This document shows, piece after piece, positions 53,886 to 62,806 of a DNA stretch of 64,000 nt. A model generated the notes under the pieces. That model worked only from the letters and a program-made list of their open reading frames with translations. It was not told the origin of the DNA and searched no databases. The stretch is from Planctomycetota bacterium (lineage in GTDB: Bacteria > Planctomycetota > Uabimicrobiia > Uabimicrobiales > JABWCH01), in the NCBI GenBank assembly GCA_017993505.1, contig JAGOMP010000004.1:62001-126000 (forward strand). Reading direction: 5' to 3'. The translations under genes were made by a program, and so were the position numbers. Each line of letters opens with the position of its first letter. Position 1 is the first letter of the stretch.

Positions 53886-56117
53886 ATGGTTATAAATAGG
53901 GACAAAAAAAAGGACTTAGAAATACTCGGATTGTCTGGAATATTTCAAGGAATTTATAATAATAAAAGAAATGGTATACTTTATGTTCAATCTGGAAACC
54001 GAGAAAAATATATCTACTTTTGGAATGGCAATATTTCCTTAGTAGCTTCCCCAAGGCGTTCCAGTATTTTAGCAGAGGGATTACGAAGATCATTTGGACA
54101 AATTGATGATGAAACATTAAACACTGTATTTCAAATCCAAGGAGAAACTGGGAAATCGCTTTCTACTATTTTATTAGAAATGAATGCTGATGAAGAATTT
54201 ATATCCAATATCTGTCTATTGCAAATGGGAGAAGAAATTTCCGAAATTTTTATCTGGCCAGACATTCAATTTGAATTTTTAGATCAAGAACCATCAGATG
54301 TTTTATTTCCTCCAGAATTGCTTGCATTGAAAATTGAAATCAATCCTGGAGTAGCCATGATGGAGGCTGCACGAAATTTAGATCAATGGAAAAATTTTGT
54401 GGAAGAATTTCCATCTTTGAAAGATATTCCTTATATCTGTGCAGATATTTATGATTTATCGCCAGAAGAATGTCATCTTTTAACATTATGTGATGGTGGA
54501 CACGATATAGAAGAAATTCTTAAGTTATGTCGTTTGCCTATGTTTCAAGCGATGTCCTTGCTATACAATATGTCCAAAAATCTTGGATACTTACGACTTC
54601 GCACTGCAGATGAACTCATACAAATGGCACAATTTGATGAATTTCGAAATAATATTCATAAATCTATCAAACTTTATGAACGAGCCGAAGAATTGGAAGG
54701 TGTTTCCATAGATACGCTTCGTTGGCTTGCAGAAGCATACGAAACTAGCGGATTGATTGGAAAAGCTGTGGCAAAATATCAAAAATTAGGCGATTTATGT
54801 TTAGAAAAAGAAGACTTAGATGGCAGTATTGAAGCATATGAACGTGTAATTGCATATGCACCAGAAAATTTAAGCGTTCATAAACAATATGTAAATGTAC
54901 TTTTTCAAAAAGAAGAATATGAAAAAGGATCTAAAGCATCTATTGTATATGCCCAAAAAATTTCTTTAGAAGATAAATCAAAAGCTATAGAAGTTTTAGA
55001 ATATGCTTATCAAAATAATCCTTTTAGTGCAGAAGTCTTAGAATATATGGCAACATTATATAATGAACTTGGGAAATATGATGATGCTTGTTTTATCTAC
55101 ACTACCCTTGGTAATTTATATAAACGACAAAATGATTTTGACGCCACAATCATAGCGTATAAAAAAATCTTAGACATTAATGCAAAGAACATTGAAGCTC
55201 GCTTTGCTCTAGCCAATACATATTCACAAATTGGTATGAAAGTAGAAGGCTTACAAGAATATAAAATTTTAGCAGATCTTTTACGTAGTAAAGAATTTTT
55301 AGAAAGTTCTTTTGGCTGTCGCTATTTAATCATAGTTTGTGAAAAGATCATTGAATATGAAGCCGATAACTATGCTGCAAGAGAATGGCTTGCAGATGTT
55401 TTTCTATACCAAGAAAACTTTGAAAAAGCCAAAGTGTATCTACTAGAATTATTAGAATTTTTAGAAAAAAGTTCCTTTGAAGAAAACCTTGAAACTTGGG
55501 TTTCTGTTCTACAAAAACTTGTCCAACTAGAACCTCGTAATCGTGATTATCGTCGGATGCTGGCTGAAACTTACCATCACCTAGAATATTATGACGATGC
55601 TACAAATGAACTTATCACACTAGGTTTTATTGCTATTGCAGAAGGGACAGAATTATATTCCCAAGGAAAAGACCAAGATGCCCAAGAATTATTCCAAGAA
55701 AGCTTAGACGCATTAAATTTCGTCCTTATTATTGATCCTTTTCATTTAGAAGTACGTAAAAAACGTGCAGAACTATTAGAACAACTAGGGCATATTGATG
55801 TAGCTGTAGAAGAATATAAATGCATTAGCAATATGACAAAAGCCATCAATGATCAATATGACACTATAGAAGCACTATTACACATTGTAGAACTTGTGCC
55901 AGATGAAATAGGTGCTATCTTAGAACTTGCTAAAATGTATGAAAAGCAAAATCAATTAGATCTTTCTAATAAATTTTACAAACAATATGCTTATCATAGT
56001 TTGATCCAAGGTGATTTCGGTGAAGCTATCCAAACTTGCCGGAAATTATCTACTCTTCTCCCTAACGATGAAGATATTATACAATGGCGTGAAATTGCAA
56101 CGGAGCTTCAACAATGA
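53886..56117 (+). CDS. PATAN (DUF4388)-TPR protein
   Basis: Residues 5-150 match the PATAN/DUF4388 layout found in planctomycete and cyanobacterial signalling proteins (IYNNKRNGILYVQSGNR, IYFWNGNISLVASP). Within it, SLSTILLEMNADEEFI resembles a helical motif seen in other proteins here. Residues 230-740 are about ten TPR units (VAKYQKLGDLCLEKEDLDGS and similar). There is no signal peptide, so it is cytoplasmic and probably a protein-binding hub. The next gene overlaps it by 4 bp (ATGA). No clear ribosome site precedes the ATG at 53886. Confidence 0.82.
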   Translation: MVINRDKKKDLEILGLSGIFQGIYNNKRNGILYVQSGNREKYIYFWNGNISLVASPRRSSILAEGLRRSFGQIDDETLNTVFQIQGETGKSLSTILLEMNADEEFISNICLLQMGEEISEIFIWPDIQFEFLDQEPSDVLFPPELLALKIEINPGVAMMEAARNLDQWKNFVEEFPSLKDIPYICADIYDLSPEECHLLTLCDGGHDIEEILKLCRLPMFQAMSLLYNMSKNLGYLRLRTADELIQMAQFDEFRNNIHKSIKLYERAEELEGVSIDTLRWLAEAYETSGLIGKAVAKYQKLGDLCLEKEDLDGSIEAYERVIAYAPENLSVHKQYVNVLFQKEEYEKGSKASIVYAQKISLEDKSKAIEVLEYAYQNNPFSAEVLEYMATLYNELGKYDDACFIYTTLGNLYKRQNDFDATIIAYKKILDINAKNIEARFALANTYSQIGMKVEGLQEYKILADLLRSKEFLESSFGCRYLIIVCEKIIEYEADNYAAREWLADVFLYQENFEKAKVYLLELLEFLEKSSFEENLETWVSVLQKLVQLEPRNRDYRRMLAETYHHLEYYDDATNELITLGFIAIAEGTELYSQGKDQDAQELFQESLDALNFVLIIDPFHLEVRKKRAELLEQLGHIDVAVEEYKCISNMTKAINDQYDTIEALLHIVELVPDEIGAILELAKMYEKQNQLDLSNKFYKQYAYHSLIQGDFGEAIQTCRKLSTLLPNDEDIIQWREIATELQQ

Positions 56118-56725
56118 CATGGTTTCTATTTTTGATTTGCTTTTGCAATGTAATTTTTTCTCAAACTATAGAATTACCTGGTATAAAAGTTTTTTACCAA
56201 GAAAAAAAAATAGAAATTCAAGGAATTGTGAATCAACAATGTGATTTTATTGAGCTCTTAGCCACCACACCTGGTGGAAAAGAGCATGAAAGTTTACTTG
56301 TACTGTACTGTAATCCTGCTATTTTCCATAGTGCTCTTCTTATGATAGGACTTCAACCAGGACAAGCTGGAAAATACCAAGGCGATACATTTTTACCTAC
56401 AGGAGATAGTGTATACTTATATGTGCGATATAATCAAGTACAGCACAATGTAGAAAAATGGGTTTGGGATAAAAAACACCAAACAGAAATGAAACAAACA
56501 CCTTGGATATTTACAGGAAGTCGATTTATCCAGCTAGACAATGGGAAACATTGCTTTGCAGCTAATTTGCAAGGCGTTCTCATTGCAACATTCCATGATC
56601 CTTATGCCATCTTAAATAATCCACTCCCCGAACGAATAGATGATACGATATATTGTGTCAATTCTACAACAACACCACCCAAAGGTACACCCATTACCTT
56701 AATTATTACTACAAGGAAACAATAA
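56114..56725 (+). CDS. exported YdjY-domain protein
   Basis: After a signal peptide (WFLFLICFCNVIFS) the protein matches the YdjY domain: IEIQGIVNQQCDFIELLA, then TPGGKEHESLLVLYCNPA and the IFHSALLMIGLQPG segment. YdjY domains are frequent in Planctomycetota exported proteins and have no known function. It overlaps the end of the PATAN-TPR gene by 4 bp (ATGA), which implies translational coupling. Confidence 0.85.
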   Translation: MTWFLFLICFCNVIFSQTIELPGIKVFYQEKKIEIQGIVNQQCDFIELLATTPGGKEHESLLVLYCNPAIFHSALLMIGLQPGQAGKYQGDTFLPTGDSVYLYVRYNQVQHNVEKWVWDKKHQTEMKQTPWIFTGSRFIQLDNGKHCFAANLQGVLIATFHDPYAILNNPLPERIDDTIYCVNSTTTPPKGTPITLIITTRKQ

Positions 56726-56851
56726 TATAAAAAACTTTCCCAAAGTAGATCAAATTCATTCAATAACTTAAAATATTACCCCAGAAAAAATACAAAAAAG
56801 AAAAAATACACAATAAAAAAAATAATATCCATGATGTTCAAACTTTTTCAA

Positions 56852-56880
56852 TTGACTTTCTAATTAAAATAATAGATAAT
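56852..56880 (+). promoter_or_regulatory. promoter-like pair upstream of the HEAT/pseudo-receiver gene
   Basis: ttgact (56852-56857), 17-bp spacer and gataat (56875-56880) each match the consensus at five of six positions. The tandem repeat lies downstream, within the predicted leader. Confidence 0.5.
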
Positions 56881-56915
56881 TATTAAACGTATTGTTACTA
56901 AAACTAACAACATAT

Positions 56916-57016
56916 CATGGAAATTTTATTAAATATAATGATCTGAGAACAGATCAAGCTTGTTTCATGGAAATTTTATCAAAATATAATGATCTGAGAA
57001 CAGATCAAGCTTGTTT
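56916..57016. repeat. 50-bp tandem duplication with internal hairpin
   Basis: Copy 1 at 56916-56965 and copy 2 at 56966-57016 are nearly identical. Each contains gatctg-agaa-cagatc, a 6-bp stem with a GNNA-like tetraloop. Two such hairpins would lie in the mRNA leader. Confidence 0.9.
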
Positions 57017-57089
57017 TATTTAAAAAATTCGAATAAACTCCAAATGTACTAAAACAATTTGGAAAGATTGTATGGAAAGGGAGGATAGT

Positions 57090-59594
57090 ATGAGGGGTAT
57101 AGCAACTCTATTGTTCTTATTTATAGTTTTTTACCCCTTGTGTCAACTAGGTGCACAAGAAAATAATTTTAGAGAAGATATTATTCAACAATCCAAAGAA
57201 GCATTTGAACTTTACAGAAATGCTCAATTAGACGAGGCTATTTATAAATTTAACGCCATTCTACTCCAGCATCCATCAGACAAAGAAGCCCTTGAAATGA
57301 GAGAGCAAGCTGGTGTAGAACTTATGATGCAGATGCTTCTTCAAGGTGGCGAAATTTCTCGCATTGCGAGAATTCTTATGCTGTATGCAGAACAAGCCCC
57401 TGTTCGCCAAGAAACCGATCCAGGAATTATTCGCAAATTGGTAGAACAAGCAGCTACAGGCAACTTATATCAAAGAAACAATGCCATTTCTCTTTTAGAC
57501 GCACAAGCAGGCGAATTAGCAGCACCATACATGTTGAATTATCTCACCAATAGAACAAAAGATGAAGAACGAATCAACATTCAACTTGCCATGACAAAAA
57601 TGGGTTCCACTCTTGTTAATCCATTAATCGAAGCTTTAGATTCTGCGGATCTATTTTTACGTCAACAAGTTATTATGATTTTAGGTAATATCAAAGACGT
57701 TCGAGCTTTGGCTGACCTCAAAAAAGTTTTAGAAGATAAAACAGAAGAAGCATCTGTTAAAGAACAAGCAAGTATTGCTATTCAAAAAATTACTGGGAAA
57801 CCAGCTATTGCACTTAAATTAGCCAAATACTTATATTACGAAAAAGCCAATAAATATTATGAAGATGCTATAGAATACAAAATTGGTGCATCTTCTAACC
57901 GTTTACAATGGAAATGGATGAATAACAGTTTAAATTACCAAGAAATTCTTCCTTCCATTTACAATGATGTTATGGCAGAAGATGCATGCTATAGAGCATT
58001 GCAACTCGATCCAGGATTTCAAAGAGCATGGGCTCTTCTCCTTCAAATTTATTACTCTCAAAAAACAAAAATTGAATCTGTAGAAGAAGCAGCAACAGAA
58101 AGAGCAGTTCTTGTCCCAGAAGAAGATCTTAAAAAATTTCAACAAGATAAACCAAGAGCAGTCCAAGCTTGCAACTTAGCATATGCTGCAGGACCTGACC
58201 TTCTTTATCTCGCTCTTCAAGATTCTTTACGAAGAAGAAATAAAAATTCTGAAGTAACTGTGGAAATCCTCGTTGCTCTTGGAAATTTATGCAGAAACCA
58301 ACAAACAATTGTTCGTGACATTATCCATTGTTTAAATCACCAAGATAAACGTGTACGTTATGCTGCAGCACAAACTATTTCTGAAATCAATCCTATTGGA
58401 ACTTTCAAAGAAGCTCCCAAAGTTGTGGAAATTCTAAAAGAAGCATTACAAGAATGGGATACACGAGTTATTTTAATTGTAGATGACAACGACGCATCTC
58501 GCAATGAACTTAGCGAAATCATTCGCAAAGCTGATTTAGTTGCTTTAGCAGTCAACAGTGGAACAGAAGGTATCAAACGAGCCAAAACTTTTCCACCAGA
58601 GGATTTAATTATTGTTGCAGAAAACTTATCTGATATGACTACATCCTACTTTGTCAACAATGTTACAGAAGATCCCTTTGCTAGCAATATTCCTGTATTA
58701 ATTTTAGGTAAAAAAGAAAACAAAGAAAAACTTTTTACACTTTACAGTACCAAAGCTCAAATCAAAGACATTGTTACTCTTCCACTGCAAGAAGATGAAG
58801 TAAAACTTCAAATCAACAAAGTATTAGATGCTCATAAAAAACCATATAAAGTGAATGCAACAGATGTAACCTTACGCTCCCTTCAAGTGATGACACAATT
58901 GGCTCATCAGGGTGCTATTTTTTCTCATATGAATAAATGCATCGATGTACTCACCGGACTTTTAGAATATAAAACAGATGAAAAAATCATCATGCTGACT
59001 CTAGACATTTTAGGAAATATCGGTGATGCACAAGCAATCACTAAAATAGAAGAACTTCTTGTGCAAAAAGATCTTTCTTATAAAATACGTAACAAAACAG
59101 CTTGGGCTTTAGGACAAATTTTTGCAAAATCTAATATAAAACCAACTGAAAAAGAACTGGAAATGTTTGTTGGTATTCTCAATGAAACACCAAAAGCAGA
59201 TACAGACGTCACTTTTTCAGAATTTTCTAGATCTATCTATCAACTTCTAGGACATGCAACAATGGATGTTGGTAATCGACGTGCTCTATTCATGGAAAAT
59301 AGAGTCCAAATTAAACCTGTACCTATTCAACTAGAAGAAGAAGAACCAGAAGAGGAAGAAGAAGTAGAAGAAGAAATTCAAACGGAAGATCCAGATAAAG
59401 AACAACATGTAGACGACGGCACTGATGAAGAATGGGGCGATGAATCTGAGGAATTTGAAGAATTTTTAGAGTATGAATCATCAGACGAAGAAGGCTATGA
59501 AGACGAAGAATTAGAAGATGAAAACTATGAAGATAACAACGAAGAAGATGATGAATACAATGATGATGAATACAACGATGATGAAAATGAATAA
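57090..59594 (+). CDS. exported TPR/HEAT protein with embedded pseudo-receiver domain and acidic tail
   Basis: The ATG at 57090 is chosen because GGGAGG lies at the right distance; it gives a signal peptide (GIATLLFLFIVFYPLCQLGA). TPR-like helices and HEAT repeats follow to about residue 450. Residues 458-580 look like a response-regulator receiver: VILIVDDNDASRNELSEIIR has the acidic pair, but the phosphoacceptor position (DLIIVAENLSDM) has no Asp in place and the Lys motif is lost. More HEAT repeats follow, and then about 95 very acidic residues. A receiver fold outside the cytoplasm is unusual, so it may be a pure binding module. Confidence 0.82.
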   Translation: MRGIATLLFLFIVFYPLCQLGAQENNFREDIIQQSKEAFELYRNAQLDEAIYKFNAILLQHPSDKEALEMREQAGVELMMQMLLQGGEISRIARILMLYAEQAPVRQETDPGIIRKLVEQAATGNLYQRNNAISLLDAQAGELAAPYMLNYLTNRTKDEERINIQLAMTKMGSTLVNPLIEALDSADLFLRQQVIMILGNIKDVRALADLKKVLEDKTEEASVKEQASIAIQKITGKPAIALKLAKYLYYEKANKYYEDAIEYKIGASSNRLQWKWMNNSLNYQEILPSIYNDVMAEDACYRALQLDPGFQRAWALLLQIYYSQKTKIESVEEAATERAVLVPEEDLKKFQQDKPRAVQACNLAYAAGPDLLYLALQDSLRRRNKNSEVTVEILVALGNLCRNQQTIVRDIIHCLNHQDKRVRYAAAQTISEINPIGTFKEAPKVVEILKEALQEWDTRVILIVDDNDASRNELSEIIRKADLVALAVNSGTEGIKRAKTFPPEDLIIVAENLSDMTTSYFVNNVTEDPFASNIPVLILGKKENKEKLFTLYSTKAQIKDIVTLPLQEDEVKLQINKVLDAHKKPYKVNATDVTLRSLQVMTQLAHQGAIFSHMNKCIDVLTGLLEYKTDEKIIMLTLDILGNIGDAQAITKIEELLVQKDLSYKIRNKTAWALGQIFAKSNIKPTEKELEMFVGILNETPKADTDVTFSEFSRSIYQLLGHATMDVGNRRALFMENRVQIKPVPIQLEEEEPEEEEEVEEEIQTEDPDKEQHVDDGTDEEWGDESEEFEEFLEYESSDEEGYEDEELEDENYEDNNEEDDEYNDDEYNDDENE

Positions 59595-59633
59595 TCAAAT
59601 TCCTATGTAAAAAAATCCATTCCATTAAAAATC

Positions 59634-59667
59634 ATTCTAATTGCTAGCAAATGCTAGCAATTAGAAT
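59634..59667 (+). terminator. 34-bp perfect palindrome after the HEAT/pseudo-receiver gene
   Basis: Arms 59634-59649 and 59652-59667 (attctaattgctagca and complement) flank a central AA. It lies 40 bp after the stop and 18 bp before the next start, without a U-tract. Confidence 0.55.
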
Positions 59668-59684
59668 TCATTAGAAAGATTAAA

Positions 59685-60422
59685 ATGCGCTTTGGAATTA
59701 TAGCAGATGTCCATGCTAATTTAGAAGCACTCATGATTGCTTTTCATACATTGAAAGAAGAAAATGTAGACCAAATCATTTCTCTAGGGGACGTTGTGGG
59801 TTACAATGCAAATCCTGCCGAATGTCTCAACTTGATTATGGAACACAATATTCCTTCTATTAAAGGAAATCATGAACGATATGTAATTGGAGAAAAACAA
59901 GAACATGTCAAAGAAGACACTATGAAAATGTTAGAATGGACTCGAAATCAACTTGAACCAGAGCATTATGAATTCATCTCCCAAAAAATGCCCAACAAAA
60001 TGTTACATGAAGAAGGATTTATCATCACTCATGGTTCACTAAGAAACAAAGATGAATACTTGATCCCATTAGACTCTTTTGTAAAAAATCTCAAACTTAT
60101 GGAAGAAAAATATCCAGAAATTCCTGTTTGTTTCCATGCTCATTCCCATTTACCATCTGTGATGGCAAGAGGTCATATGGTACAAAGTATCCATGAAGAT
60201 ATATTTATAAAGCTTCATAGAGACAAGCAATACTTAATTAATCCTGGAAGCGTTGGCCAACCAAGAGATAAATGTCCTTTATGCTCCTTTGGGATATTTA
60301 ATTCTGAAGAATTTACATTCCAATTTTTCCGAAGACCATATGATATTCCAAAAACACAAGAAAAAATCAATAGACTAGGATTTGCTCCTCGTTTTGCTAG
60401 TCGATTGAGCGATGGTAAATAA
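59685..60422 (+). CDS. metallophosphoesterase, calcineurin-like (YfcE/MJ0936 type)
   Basis: A 245-residue enzyme with the metal-binding set: DVHANLEAL (D-x-H), LGDVVGYNA (GD), GNHERY (GNHE), a later HGS, and HAHSHLP (GHTH-type). The ending YLINPGSVGQPRD is typical of the small cytoplasmic phosphodiesterases of this family. It hydrolyses a phosphodiester or nucleotide of unknown identity, and a cyclic-nucleotide or phosphoprotein substrate is possible. It lies between two signalling genes. The 3' end is partly duplicated downstream. Confidence 0.9.
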   Translation: MRFGIIADVHANLEALMIAFHTLKEENVDQIISLGDVVGYNANPAECLNLIMEHNIPSIKGNHERYVIGEKQEHVKEDTMKMLEWTRNQLEPEHYEFISQKMPNKMLHEEGFIITHGSLRNKDEYLIPLDSFVKNLKLMEEKYPEIPVCFHAHSHLPSVMARGHMVQSIHEDIFIKLHRDKQYLINPGSVGQPRDKCPLCSFGIFNSEEFTFQFFRRPYDIPKTQEKINRLGFAPRFASRLSDGK

Positions 60423-60475
60423 AAATTTTCTGAATAATGCTTCGCTAATCGATGGTACGATAGTAAATAAAAATT
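60402..60475. repeat. imperfect duplication of the phosphoesterase 3' end
   Basis: The gene end gctagtcgattgagcgatgg with taaataaaaatttt is followed by a diverged copy (gctaatcgatggtacgatag, then taaataaaaattttt). As at 41.6 kb, a gene end with its stop codon has been tandemly copied. Confidence 0.65.
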
Positions 60476-60550
60476 TTTCCTAACAAAGGAATTTTGTTTT
60501 TTATAATACAACAATTAGCATAAACTAGCAATGAAAGTAGGAAATACAAC

Positions 60551-62794
60551 ATGCCATACATTATTGCAGGTGATAAAGAATATTGTCTACAAAAAAATAA
60601 TGCATTATTTATAGGTCGAGCATGTAAAGATTTTGACTTACAAGATGAACTTCTTTCTAGAACACATTGTGTAATTGATTGGGATTCTCAAGGTTTTTTT
60701 TACATCAAAGACCTAGATTCACATAATGGAACTTTTGTAAATGGAGAAAAAATTGTACAACAAAAACTCCAAGACAACGATAAAATAAAAATAGGAAGCA
60801 CATATTTAACTTTCATGACTCAAAAAAAACATTCCTCTAATCCCTGTCAATATCAATTGTATTTTCCAAAAACAAAACAATATTTCTTATTACAAGATAA
60901 AACTTCCTTCACAATTGGAAGGAAAAAAGACAACGATCTTTTTTTAAAAAGCAGACAAGTTTCGGCAAAACACGCAGAAATTTCCTATAAAGACAATCAA
61001 TGGTGGATCACTGATTTAAATAGTCGAAATGGTGTGATGCTCAATAAACAAAAAATCACTTCCTCACCTTTAACAAACAACGACATACTTCAAATTGGAG
61101 ATGTATTTTGTTTTTTTCAAAAAAAAGAACAAAAACCACATACAAAAAAAGAATCTATCCTCCTATCATTCGCCATATATCCCTTAATTTTTATTATACT
61201 ATTAGCTACTATTTTACTTAATCTTAGCTTATTTAAAACAGATGCCATACCAGAAATTCCCAACAACCTCATAGAAGACTATTCTTTTGAAAGTGAATTT
61301 CAATGGGAATGCACAGGAAATTTACAAATTGCAACTACAGAACATAGTAAAACTGGCAAAAAATGCGTGCAATTTATGCCAATATCTGTAAAACAAAAAA
61401 GCGAATGTATATACTGGTTGCCTTTAAATATACAAGCAACCAAATCATACCGCATCATGATTTGGACTAAAGGAACTTCCCTCCAAGGTTGCGTAGGAAT
61501 ACACATCACTTGGTTTCAAAATGCTAAAAAACTTTGGGATGAATATACTCCCTTACGAACAGAACTCAAAACAGAATGGACTCTCGATGTTGCTACAGTC
61601 ACACCACCACCCTATGCTACAAAAATGCAAATCAGTTGCATGATACATGGGAGTGCCCATGGATTCTATTTAGACGACATACAAATCGAAGAAATAGAGC
61701 AAGTACAACCACGATCCAGCTTCAAACTCAATGTACTAGAAATCATGCCTGATATTCATGGAATATTTCATATATTTTATGCAAAAACATACTTATTTCC
61801 TATTGGTCACATTCAAATTACAAACCCAGACAAAGAAACATTAGAATTTCATCAAACATATAGCACATTTACCGTAGAAAAAAACGATCAACAATGCCTA
61901 TATAAAGGAAACTTGCATCCCTTATTAAGCAAAGAAAACGTCCAAATGGAAATCCAATACATACAACAAGAAGAAATAAGTATCTTGCAATACAAACTTC
62001 AGTGGGAACGAACAAAAAATAATCATACATACAACATGACTATACCTAACAAAATGCTTGATCCAGAAGTAGAAAACTTACAAAGACAATTTCAAACATT
62101 TCCCATTATATGGAAACTTCCTAGCATTGACAAACGAGCAACATTCTTAGTAAAAAATCTTAAATTGCCACAACAAAACAAAGAAAAACAACAACTGCAA
62201 TACTCTATACCTGCTTCACAAAATAGACAAGCTACATTTGAAATTACATTGCAAATATACAATGAACAAGATACACACCGCCACAAAGAACAAATACAAG
62301 AAGCAAAAACAATACAAAAACAAAAACAATATGGAAAAGCTTGGCAAATATATCAAACTATTATACAAGAATGCACTATACCAAGTTTAGTGCAAGAATC
62401 TAACATACAAATACGACAAATTGACAACCAATTTAACCAAGACTTACAAACATTGATCAACATGCAAGAAACAGCAGATTTTTTTCAAAACATAACAATA
62501 TACCAAAGAATAGCAACATTAACACAACAATACGCACAACAATGGAAAGAATACGAAAAATTTTCAGAAATACAAAAAATTCAAGAAAAATATAATCAAG
62601 AAATACAAAAAATTCAACAACAAAACAAAAGTCAATATGCATCTATTCTTCTTAAACAAGCAGCAGACATGCAACAAGCCCAACAAAACTGGCTTGCAAT
62701 CCTACTCTATAAAGAACTCCTACTTCAATATCCTGAGTATCCTGAAAAACAAGACATAGAAACTAAAATTAAAATGCTACAACAAACAAAATAA
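60551..62794 (+). CDS. double-FHA membrane protein with carbohydrate-binding-like outer domain
   Basis: Two complete FHA domains: residues 15-95 (FIGRAC, SRTH, DSHNGTFVNG) and 120-200 (TIGRKKDN, SAKH, NSRNGVMLN). A membrane segment follows at about 215-240. Residues 245-385 look like a CBM4/9-type beta-sandwich (NLIEDYSFESEFQWECTGNL, then HGFYLDDIQIEEIE). The last third is Gln-rich coiled coil with a final TPR-like segment. The cytoplasmic FHA pair can read phosphothreonine from the cluster kinase while the outside may bind glycan. It is the last gene before serS, 12 bp away. Ribosome site GTAGGA. Confidence 0.87.
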   Translation: MPYIIAGDKEYCLQKNNALFIGRACKDFDLQDELLSRTHCVIDWDSQGFFYIKDLDSHNGTFVNGEKIVQQKLQDNDKIKIGSTYLTFMTQKKHSSNPCQYQLYFPKTKQYFLLQDKTSFTIGRKKDNDLFLKSRQVSAKHAEISYKDNQWWITDLNSRNGVMLNKQKITSSPLTNNDILQIGDVFCFFQKKEQKPHTKKESILLSFAIYPLIFIILLATILLNLSLFKTDAIPEIPNNLIEDYSFESEFQWECTGNLQIATTEHSKTGKKCVQFMPISVKQKSECIYWLPLNIQATKSYRIMIWTKGTSLQGCVGIHITWFQNAKKLWDEYTPLRTELKTEWTLDVATVTPPPYATKMQISCMIHGSAHGFYLDDIQIEEIEQVQPRSSFKLNVLEIMPDIHGIFHIFYAKTYLFPIGHIQITNPDKETLEFHQTYSTFTVEKNDQQCLYKGNLHPLLSKENVQMEIQYIQQEEISILQYKLQWERTKNNHTYNMTIPNKMLDPEVENLQRQFQTFPIIWKLPSIDKRATFLVKNLKLPQQNKEKQQLQYSIPASQNRQATFEITLQIYNEQDTHRHKEQIQEAKTIQKQKQYGKAWQIYQTIIQECTIPSLVQESNIQIRQIDNQFNQDLQTLINMQETADFFQNITIYQRIATLTQQYAQQWKEYEKFSEIQKIQEKYNQEIQKIQQQNKSQYASILLKQAADMQQAQQNWLAILLYKELLLQYPEYPEKQDIETKIKMLQQTK

Positions 62795-62806
62795 AAGGAC
62801 AAAATA

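Larger units (their letters stand above)
56726..57089. other. gene-free spacer with promoter and tandem repeat
   Basis: I see no gene or RNA gene in this 364-bp AT-rich stretch. It contains a promoter-like pair near 56852-56880 and a tandem duplication at 56916-57016 and serves as the leader of the HEAT/pseudo-receiver gene. Confidence 0.6.

Noticed and set aside
56726-57089. Small RNA or riboswitch in the long spacer
   Set aside because: Apart from the duplicated 6-bp hairpins I see no conserved riboswitch core or terminator-antiterminator pair.
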